Below are positions 56,272 to 64,000 of a DNA stretch of 64,000 nt, in pieces (position 1 is the first letter of the stretch; every line of letters starts with the position of its first letter). Under the pieces are notes generated by a model, which had not been told where the DNA came from, made no database searches, and saw only the letters and a list, made by a program, of their open reading frames with translations. The stretch spans positions 7,812,001 to 7,876,000 of the forward strand of contig BSBN01000860.1 of assembly GCA_027924645.1 (NCBI GenBank). Direction: 5' to 3'. The translations under genes were made by a program, and so were the position numbers. Source of the DNA: Cunninghamia lanceolata (taxonomy: Eukaryota > Streptophyta > Pinopsida > Cupressales > Cupressaceae).

Positions 56272-56647
56272 TGTTGGAATCGTTTGCCATTGCGCCAAAA
56301 GCTCGAGCTCTCAACGCTCGCTACAAATGCTAGACTTAACCCAGATCCACGGGAGGCTCACTACCATGTCACAAATCCTGAGGTCAGTGTTGAATGCCTC
56401 ACTGACAAGGGGGCAGCTCACTGCCAACAATCCCCCCCTCAACGCAACATGAGGGATTCGAACCTGTGACCCATGGCTCTGATACCAATTGTTGGAATTG
56501 TTTGCCGTTGCGCCAAAAGCTTGAGCTCTCAATGCTCGCTACAAACGCCAGACATAACCTAGATCCATGGGAGGCTCACTGCCATGTCACGAATCCTGAG
56601 GTCAGCGTTGAACGCCTCACTGACAAGGGGGCAGCTCACTGCCAACA
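56272..56647 (-). mobile_element. Very small TRIM (terminal-repeat retrotransposon in miniature), 376 bp, complete
   Basis: Two 158-bp LTRs (56272-56429 and 56490-56647), ends TGTTGG and CCAACA, enclose only 60 bp. The target duplication is TATAG at 56267-56271 and 56648-56652. On the minus strand the interior starts with the PBS TGGTATCAGAGCCATGG (56471-56487) two bases from the 5' LTR and ends with the PPT GAGGGGGGGAT against the 3' LTR. Between them lies GGTTCGAATCC, a perfect tRNA B-box match. There is no coding capacity; it must be moved by enzymes of another element using initiator-Met priming. LTRs differ at roughly a dozen sites. Confidence 0.92.
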
Positions 56648-56989
56648 TATAGTTCCTAGGGTCTGCAACATAAGAAGATGCATAGGAAGAATCCTCCCTA
56701 GGATATCCATGTTCATACCAGTTGGCCATGACTAACTACAAACCACATGTGGAAGAAAAAGGAAAGAAAACAACATGTTGCTTTACTGTGAAAGAAACAC
56801 ATGTACCTTAACCAACTGTAGTCCCCTTGAAACATGCACACAACAACAAGACGTTTCTTTGATAGCAGAGTCACTACCTCACTAAATGAGGAAATCCTTG
56901 AAGCGTGACTGATCTTCAAGGCTTCAAAACTAATTCTGGGTTGCTCACACCAATAGAGTCTTCAAATCTTTATAACCCAACACTAAAAT

Positions 56990-57255
56990 TCCCTGGCAAC
57001 AGTGCCAATCTATTGGCATAAGTTGATAGGATGCCAAACTTACACATAACAACAAACTACACCTAGAAACAAATGCAAATAGAGGTCTTCAAATTCTTTG
57101 ACCTTTCAAATCCTCCCCAACAATGAGACCAATTTGTTGGTGTACGTTGATGGGATGCCAAACTTACACACAGCAACAAACTGAACTCGACAATGGTTGC
57201 AAACAGGGGTCTTCAAATTTTTTAACCTTTCAAATCCTCCCCGGCAACGACGCCA
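56990..57255 (-). repeat. Three PBS-bearing units, 124-bp spacing
   Basis: PBS-like sites at 56990-57007, 57114-57131 and 57238-57255, exactly 124 bp apart. The last reads TGGCGTCGTTGCCGGGGA on the minus strand, close to the TGGCGCCGTTGCC PBS of several plant gypsy elements. Each is followed on the left by shared words such as CTTTCAAATCC, and on the right by AAT(C/T)T(A/G)TTGG. Confidence 0.85.
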
Positions 57256-57258
57256 ATC

Positions 57259-59618
57259 TGTTGGGACCCAAAATGATTGCAATAGAAAACCCTAACACAT
57301 TCCTAAATCACCTAGGCCAAGGATTGTCATCAGGGTGATAAGAAGAGGTTTATTAACAAGTTAAGGAGGATTTTGGCCAGCTAACAGGAGTGGGTAGACT
57401 CCTCTACACTTTGAGCTCAACTTAAACTCTGGAGGGATATCCCAAGGGGTATACCTAAATAGGTATTAAGTTCAAACTAGATGAACAACTAAAAATAAAT
57501 GAATAGCCACACCCAACACATCATCTTGACTCCAAAAGCTATCACTAAGTCAAGAATGAATGGCTGTCACAAAACCCCTATATAGATGATTCAACTGTGC
57601 GAATGTACATGCACAGGAAAGATGGTTTTTTCCCTTAAACCACAAGTGAATGATTTGTTTGATTTTAAAGAGTGATTGGTCCCTCTCCAATATGGACCAG
57701 TACTTATTCGATTGGGCAACAAAGTCATAGAATGCAAGGAGGAAAGGAAAGACACAGTAAAGGAAAACTAGACATATATTCACATATATGACTTCAGATA
57801 GATCTTCATACAATGGACATACTTAATAATCCAAAAGAGAATTGCAATGATTCTTATGCAACAAAAGGATGGCAAATACAAAGCCTTGTATTTAAGTTAG
57901 ATGTTGTCGTGCACATCTCTAAACATCTGTTACAATCATACTAGCAAATGTAGCAAAGGAAAATACATAACTACGATTATATATTTACCAAAATCATTAC
58001 AAACTCCTGTGGAGACATACCATTACATTCAAATATGTTTTGCATAACCTTCCTACTATATACTGAACATATTCCTTCACTAACAGACTAGACAAATCGT
58101 CTATTGATGCTAGAGAAAATCCTGAGGCGCTCTAGACCATACAATTTGGCTCAGCAACCAAACCTGACAATCTCCTTGAAAATGTGTATATATAGCAATT
58201 AAGCTCCTACTCTGCAGCTTCTGGATGTTGGAAAATTAGTCAAGTAATCGTTGCTACATTGAATGTCGGCGCATGACCTCTGTCAGAAGACCAACAAAAT
58301 TTTCTGGGAGCCCCATGCCCTACACACTGACAATGTCCTTAGAAGGACTGGTAGAAGACATTGATCACTAAAGCACTGCATCATCCATTAAATTTTGTAC
58401 CTTGCATATTGAAGGCATATACCTATTTCAGCCACCCACCTTTGCATTAATGGCATTCCTAGAAGTAGTTGCGTGTTCCCAAGTGGTTGAGGAAGTTTGG
58501 ATGGCTAGGAAGTCAACCTCTGACAAATCAAACTTCAGAGGTCGGGCCTTCTACCTTGCACTGTGCACTCTAAAGGAAAAGGAGAGAACACCCGACCCTG
58601 AAATACTTAGACAATGAAGTGTACTGGGGGTCAGGCCTTTGGACCTTCTTTATTCTGTCTTCCAAAAGGAAAAAGGAAGAAAAATAAGTCAGCCTCTGAA
58701 AATATAGATGCTATTGAATAGTTCAGCAGACTTTGAACTTCAAGCCTTCCTCCTTTCGCCTTCAAAACGAAGAAGGAAAGACAGAGAAACACCTGCCTGC
58801 CGATGCTCATAACACTTAGCACAATTTGAAACTATCAGGGATCAGTTGTTGAACCTTCTCTTTTCTACCTTCCAAAAGATAGAAGAGAAATAGGTAACTC
58901 CAACCTGTCAACTTGCCACATGTCGTCTTTCCGCAGTTCTGCAAGCCTACCGTGGGTCCCCATAAAAAGGCTCAGTGGAATGGCGGAATGCCTTAGAAAG
59001 AATACTTTTTGAGGGTTAGCTATCGAACCCTCCCCATTTTGTCTTCCAAAAAGGAAGAAAGAAGAGCCAACCTTTGAGCTCCACTACCACTTCATACTTC
59101 AGAATAATTAGAACAAGTAAACCTGTCAAGACTTCAAACCTTAGGGCTTCTCTCTCGACACTTGCCTTATAGAAGATGAAGGCAAAAGGCCCGAAGTCTA
59201 ACCTCTGACACACTTAGATGAATTTTTCAATAACTTAACACTTAGGCAAATTTAGCCTTGGAGGACTTCAGAGCCAAGAGGGAAAGCATGATGGAAGAAG
59301 GAAGTCCGAAACTCTGAAGTCTGTAACACTTAGATGAATTTTTAGAGTTTGATTTCAGAGCCGATAGATACTAAAAGATAGAAGACATGAACTCTAAACT
59401 CTGAAACTTTGACAAAGGTAAAAAACACAAGGAAAGACTTAATTTTTTTGACTTAGTCATTTTTGGGATTTGCCCTTGTACTTTTCAAAAGGTGGACATA
59501 TGAAAACCTATGAAAGATGTCTTTGACTCGGTTATAAAATATAGGTTCAAGTGTGATTTAGATGAAATTTAGGGAAAAATGAGGCATTTTCGAATTGGTA
59601 ATTTTGGGCTCCAACATA
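57259..59618 (-). mobile_element. Probable 5' LTR of gypsy element D, right end tentative
   Basis: It starts TGTTGGGACCC next to the PBS. A possible matching end is GGGCTCCAACA at 59618, whose reverse complement TGTTGGAGCCC agrees at 9 of 11 positions. No second copy is available for proof. The segment has no gene; 58560-59420 holds degenerate repeats. Confidence 0.4.
58560..59420. repeat. Degenerate repeats with CTTCCAAAAGGAAG-like foldbacks
   Basis: The word (G/C)(T/C)CTTCCAAAA(G/A) followed by GGAA(G/A)AA or GAAG recurs near 58659, 58760 (variant), 58869 and 59042, usually after CCTTCT or CCTCC. CACTTAGATGAATTTTT occurs twice further right (59211, 59328). The arms can fold back. Confidence 0.5.
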
Positions 59619-60045
59619 GTCTTTGCAAGAACTAGGGTTTGTAGTCAAAATTTCATTCTAATATTTTACTACTCCTTTCAACATTCATTCAAATCTGATA
59701 TTGAGTGTAGGGTTGGATCATATTGCATACATTTGCATCCTTGCTTTGAAACTTTCACCTTTTGCAATTACAAATTGTGTATTTCAACATAAGCAATGTA
59801 ACCTCTCTCTAACATTTCTTTGCAAGAAATCTTAAACTGGTCTATACTACCTTTTGTACAACCACTTTTTTACATTTTAATCACTTTATTTGTAAGGATA
59901 CTAGTGTGTTTTTGTCTTGGGTAACAAGCTTCCATAAACCCTGCTACCTCAAACTAGTGTTGTGGTGTACAAAAGTCTTTCATATTGGTTATATTTGATA
60001 AATGAAAATATCTTATTGTGCATTGCTATTCCAAGACATTTTATT
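59619..60045. other. Short spacer before element C
   Basis: No gene or element seen. Confidence 0.4.
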
Positions 60046-60137
60046 TGTTACACATATGGTTCCTAGGGTTGTCATTGATGTCAACACTGTCACTAGGTTG
60101 TCATTGATGTCAACACTATCATGGTGGTGTGATGGTG

Positions 60138-60311
60138 TTCATGGTTGGATGTCATGTCCCATACAACATGAGAAGAGAGAAGATACAGTTCATGGTTGGA
60201 TGTCATGTCCCATCCAACAAGAGAAGAGAGAAGATATAGTTCATGGTTGGATGCCACGTCCCATCCAACAAGAGAAGAGAGAAGATATAGTTCATGGTTG
60301 GATGTCATGCC
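60138..60311. repeat. 51-bp tandem repeat, about 3.4 copies
   Basis: TTCATGGTTGGATG starts at 60138, 60189, 60240 and 60291. Each full unit contains GTTGGATG and CATCCAAC arms able to form a hairpin (CATACAAC in the first). The multiple-of-three period gives spurious open frames on both strands. Confidence 0.92.
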
Positions 60312-61282
60312 TTGATTAGTGCAACATTAAGTATGAAGACATATTAATATGGGAATTAGAAGCACTAAGTTGATTAGATGTGTTGTTGATATTACTGATG
60401 GCCTAAAACATGTATGTTCCAAGTTTCGTGATGATTGGATTACCGGAAGAATGTTTTACTATTGACAAACTGAAGATAGTGTTGTTTCTATGAAGATGTT
60501 ATGAGTAGGACAATGGAATGCTCTGCATTCCTTTGCATTTGCATATATGGCTATGCAGTTCTGGAACTATGTTTAGGGTGAAGTGAAGGTGACAATTCCA
60601 AAGTTTCAAATCATTTATCCTTCCACTGTGAAAGTTATGTATGATTCAATATATCAACATGTGTTTTGGTAGAGAAAGATGGTGTTGAAGGTCTGTTAGA
60701 ATGCTCCGCATTTTTTTGAAAGTGAATGGTTGCCTTTGCAATTTTGTGGACATGTTTATTGATGTGCATTACATGCTTCCTTGCAGTTTCAAGGCTCTTG
60801 GTGGTCCGCAAGCTCAGTTTCTCAATGACAATATGTTGCAGTGTGTTCTGGATGACAGGTTGTTCTCAGAGTTCATGATCGTGTGTAGGTAAAGGATTTT
60901 TTGGAGATGTTGTATGAGTCCTGTAGACTCATCTAGAAAATTTTCATGAAGATCTTTCTTGTTCCCAGTACCGCACAAGGTTTTCAAGTTGATGCGGCCA
61001 TTATGCTTCAAGTTTCATGTGTTTTTGCCTAAAGCTATCCGATTTTCAAATGAGTAGAGTGTGCAAATGTAATTCCTTGGTGTTTGATACTGTGAAGGAT
61101 GTTTTGGACCTAATTAAGCAAGTGTTGATGTCTATATGGCATGGGACTTTTGCTGGTGTAGCGTGTAGTCTTGTTTAGGACTTGTCTTCTACACATTTCA
61201 TGTTGTGTTGTTTGGCTGACTTGTAAATGTATTTTTCATGTTGTATTTGGCTAAAAAGCAATGTAATCAATGTAATATCTTG

Positions 61283-61289
61283 TATAAAT
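61283..61289 (+). promoter_or_regulatory. TATA box of the element C LTR
   Basis: TATAAAT after CTTG, the same CTTG context as the TATA box of element A (CTTGTATAAATA). Confidence 0.55.
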
Positions 61290-61611
61290 TGTAAATCAAA
61301 TTGAATGAGGCAAGGTGTGATTGCAAAGTAATTAATAAGGTTTGCAAGTAAGATAAGGAGTAGAATGAATGCATTATGATGTGCAACTAAAGGAGAAAGA
61401 GCAGAAGTTGTACAGATGCTATCCTAATTCATCTTGAAGACATATTTGTGATAGTGATCAAGTGTAGAGTGTGCTTAACTGATTTGATCATAAGAAGAAA
61501 GTGTGAAGAGGCAGAATTGCAATCATCAAAGGTGTGAGTTTCAATGTTATTTTTTAGACAGTAGAAGGGCAGTCATAGGATAATCTTTTGTAATTATGTT
61601 CTCAATTTAGG

Positions 61612-61740
61612 GAGTAGTAGATTCCTTAGGAGTGACCCTAAAACAAAGTCTTCAGGAAGTAGTAGCTTCTTTTGGAGTGACCCTAAATCAAAGTTTTTAG
61701 GGAGTAGTAGCTTCCTTAGGTTGTAGCCCTAAAATAAAGT
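61612..61740. repeat. Three tandem units of about 45-50 bp in the element C LTR
   Basis: Units contain (A)GGGAGTAGTAG or AGGAAGTAGTAG, then (A/C)TTC(C/T)TT, then (A/T)G(A/T)(A/C)CCTAAA(A/T). Inside are short foldbacks such as GAAG-TAGTAG-CTTC, in the place where A and B carry AGTG hairpins. Confidence 0.65.
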
Positions 61741-61976
61741 TGTTATTTGAGCTTCATATATTGCGAGTTAATCCTCACCGTGGTTTTTCCCTTCTTGGGT
61801 TTTCCATGTATATCTGGTGTTTTGTATTGATGTGCATTGTGAAAAATTTTCATGTTTATGTTAATACTGTGATACTTAAGTTTTAATCTACTCTAGATAA
61901 GTTGAAGTTGTTAAAATTGAAGATTGCTTAGATATTGATTCACCCCCCCTCTCAGTATCTTGGTGTGTTTAACAAT

Positions 61977-61989
61977 TGGTATCAGAGCC
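61977..61989 (+). promoter_or_regulatory. Primer binding site of element C
   Basis: TGGTATCAGAGCC two bases after the LTR end, matching initiator Met tRNA. Confidence 0.92.
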
Positions 61990-62032
61990 AAGTTCCTCTG
62001 AAGGAAGCTTAACCACTTGAAGAAGGTCCAAG

Positions 62033-64000
62033 ATGGCACATAATGGATCCAACAAGATACCTCGGTTCAATGAAACAAATTATGCTTTTTGGAAGCTAAG
62101 GATGGAAGGCTATATCAATTCACTAGGATGTGGTGTTTGGCAATCTATCAAGACTGGTTACAAAGTTCATGCTATTATTCTTACAAATCTAGATGAAGTT
62201 AAGGATTATGATAACAATGTCAAGGCAAAGTTTTCTATCATGAGTGGGTTAGCTGATTTAGAGCTGTCTAAGGTAATGAGTTGCAGTTCTGCTAAAGATG
62301 TTTGGGTTAAACTTGAAACCATTTATGAAGGAGATAAGGAAGTAAAGCAAGCAAAGATGCAAATCTTCAAGAGCAAATTTGAGATCTTAAAAATGTCAGA
62401 GGATGAAGACATTACTAGATATATGCTCTGAGTGAATGAAGTGGTCAATGACATCACATGTCTTGGTGGGAAAGTGGAAGAAGATGAAATTGTGAAGAAG
62501 GTTCTAAGATCTCTTCCTAAATCTTACAGTCATAAGGTATCTGCTATTAAGGAGAATGAAGACTTGGATACATACACTATAGACAAACTATTTGGTTCCC
62601 TTATTGCCTTTGAAATGAGAGAGTTTGGTAGTGATGCTCCAAAGAAAGAAGCTAGTTTCAAAGACAATATGAAGACAAAGAAAGAAGTTGCTGATGAAGA
62701 TGAGAGCTCTGGTGAAGTTGAAGCAAAGTTTGTGAGAAGTCTAAAGAAAGGCACTGGGAAATACATAGGTAAGTTACCCTTCAAATGTTTCAATTGTGGA
62801 AAGGTTGGTCACTTTGCTTTTAAATGTCCTTTTAAGGAATCAAGAGGTAGTAACAAGAGAGACAAGTTCAAAAGAAGTCTGTATTCCATAGAGAGTAGTT
62901 ATTCTTCAAAAGATGAGGATCATGATGATTCAAATGATGAAACACTTTTCATGGCCTTAAGTGTTGGTGACAAAAATGATGATGTTGGAAAATGTGAGAA
63001 GACTAATGCCTTGTAAACAAATCAAAACAATGATAGATCAATGGTTGTATGGACTGCTTTTCATGCAAAAGAAGAAGCTAAGGTTTGGGTAAATGAAAGT
63101 GGTTGCTCAAATCATATGACTAGTGACAAGGAGAAGTTTATCAACCTTGAGAAGTGGGATAGTGGTACTGTCAAGTTTGGTGGTGAAGAGTCAGCACAAA
63201 TCTATGGAAAAGCTGCCATAACTATTGATGGGAAGAATAGGACTAAGGATGTCATCTATGTCAAAGGGCTAAAACACAATCTTCTCAGTGTCAGTCAGAT
63301 GTGCAACAAGGGTTATAATCTCACCTTTCATGCAAAGGGCTGTGAAATCAGGATGACAAGGTTTGGAAAACTAGTTGCAGAAGGTATCAAGACATATGCT
63401 AATATCTATCATTTGAAGGAGGTAAATGGAGGAACATGTTTGTTGGCTCAATCCAGTGAATTTTGGCTATGGCACAAGAGAATGTGACACAACAATTTTG
63501 ATAATATGGTAAAGATCAGTTCTACACATGTAGTTAGAGACATGTCCAAGATAATCAAGCTTGCAAACACAGTATGCAAGGAATGTCAAATGGGAAAGCA
63601 GACAAAGATAAGCTTCAAAATCAAGGAGTATTCTTCTTCAAATCCATTGGAGTTGATTCAAACTAATCTATGTGGCCCTACAAGAGTAAAGAGTCAACAA
63701 GGTGAGAGGTATTTCATGTTTCTTATTAATGATTATTCTAGAATGACTTAGGTTACTGTCTTAAGAGAAAAATTAGATGCCCTTGATAAATTTAAAGTGT
63801 TTAAAGCCATGGTTGAGAATGAAGTAGATGCTAAGATCAAATGTTTGAGGTCTGATAGAGGAGGTGAGTTTACTTCAAATGAATTTGAAAAGTTTTGTGA
63901 AGATCATGATATTAGAAGACATCTGTCAGCTCCTAGGACCCCTTAGCAAAATGGGGTAGTGGAAAGAAAGAATAGGATTGTGCAAGAGATGTCTAGGGCA
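62033..64000 (+). pseudogene. Element C gag-pol, 5' part, five in-frame stops
   Basis: From ATG 62033 (MAHNGSNKIPRFNETNYAFW): UBN2-type gag, zinc knuckle CFNCGKVGHFAFKC, protease WVNESGCSNHMTSD (NESG where DSG is expected: the catalytic Asp is replaced by Glu, or Asn-Glu after mutation), GAG-pre-integrase (LWHKRM, CKECQMGKQ) and integrase (QTNLCGP, where D is expected for N; SDRGGEF; QNGVVERKN). Stops are TGA 62429, TAA 63014, TGA 63485, TAG 63749 and TAG 63944. All are explained by single C-to-T or G-to-A changes and no frameshift is seen. Asp-to-Asn in the first integrase acid is also a G-to-A change. The window ends inside integrase. Confidence 0.9.

Larger units (their letters stand above)
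55986..57258 (-). other. Leader of gypsy element D, including a TRIM insertion and PBS repeats
   Basis: Non-coding on the minus strand between the PBS next to 57259 and gag at 55985. It contains the TRIM (56272-56647) and three PBS-like units (56990-57255). Confidence 0.55.
60046..61974 (+). repeat. 5' LTR of element C
   Basis: 1929 bp, TGTTACAC to TTTAACA; the left end is inferred from the TGTTA/TAACA inverted ends and from the shared GTTGTCATTGATGTCAAC words close behind (two copies, 60072 and 60101). It contains a TATAAAT at 61283, 51-bp repeats, and the GTGGTTTTTCCC...GGGTTTTCCA block near the end. Confidence 0.75.
60046..64000 (+). mobile_element. Sirevirus-like copia element C, 5' part, runs off the window
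   Basis: 5' LTR 60046-61974, PBS 61977-61989 and gag-pol from 62033. The leader between PBS and gag is nearly the same as in element A (CAAGTTCCTCTGAA, GCTTAACC, CTTGA), so A, B and C belong to related families. It carries at least five in-frame stops. Confidence 0.88.

Noticed and set aside
56430..56489. A tRNA gene suggested by GGTTCGAATCC and TGGTATCAGAGCC
   Set aside because: There is no A-box arm, anticodon arm or cloverleaf; the site is the PBS region of the TRIM. The B-box match is reported as a finding only.
60138..60311. CRISPR-like regular repeats
   Set aside because: Head-to-tail 51-bp repeats without unique spacers, inside a plant LTR.
60002..60319. 105-codon frame with repeated HGWMSCPIQQEKRED units, and its antisense partner
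   Set aside because: A consequence of a 51-bp (multiple of three) tandem repeat within an LTR.
1..64000. Organelle DNA insertion, rRNA or tRNA genes
   Set aside because: I looked for recognisable plastid or mitochondrial genes and rRNA/tRNA cores and saw none.

Overview
The window reads as nuclear DNA of a seed plant. The evidence is a plant CC-NB-ARC-LRR (CNL) resistance-type gene, plant copia elements primed by initiator-Met tRNA, Sirevirus-like copia elements with repeated polypurine tracts, a Ty3/gypsy element with the extra RNase H typical of the Tat group, and a plant L1-type LINE. Low gene density and heavy nesting of long-LTR elements suggest a large gymnosperm (conifer-like) genome. 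That placement is inference. I found no tRNA, rRNA or CRISPR, and no undamaged protein-coding gene.

Layout. 1-8280 is AT-rich and holds one decayed ORF (3683-4375), an old copia LTR/PBS remnant, a foldback repeat and a duplicated copy of the resistance gene's 5' flank. 8388-16108 is the CNL gene, 916 codons long, cut in two by a minus-strand copia element (9592-14559, 5-bp TSD CACCA) and carrying three further in-frame stops. 16109-23336 holds remnants: a retropepsin-only ORF with a repeat-rich leader and candidate PBS, a possible LTR, hairpin-forming DNA and microsatellites. 23337-29458 is a full-length but dead L1 LINE with a target duplication of about 18 bp.

30822-55486 is a three-level nest. 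The bottom layer (element B) is the 3' part of a Sirevirus-like element: a long accessory ORF, repeated PPTs and one LTR. A 20-kb minus-strand Tat-like gypsy element with 3-kb LTRs (31240-51206, TSD CAGTG) is inserted in that accessory ORF. A 7.2-kb Sirevirus-like copia element (element A, 43483-50659, TSD CCTTT) is inserted in the gypsy 5' LTR. Then come a gypsy gag/leader fragment (55487-57258) with a triplicated PBS and a 376-bp TRIM element inside it, and at the right edge a third Sirevirus-like element (element C, 60046 to the end).

Themes. (1) Almost every premature stop in the host gene and the elements is one C-to-T or G-to-A step from Gln, Arg or Trp, and the two LTRs of element A differ almost only by transitions, mostly at CG. 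This fits decay by deamination of methylated cytosine. (2) The Sirevirus-like elements share RNA-structure candidates: a hairpin presenting the terminal PPT in its loop, a run of tiny AGTG-loop hairpins, and a hairpin near the LTR end. (3) The most unusual objects are the 376-bp TRIM with a perfect tRNA B-box in its 60-bp interior, the gypsy element with an RNase H placed before its reverse transcriptase, and the PPT hairpin. All counts and alignments were made by eye.
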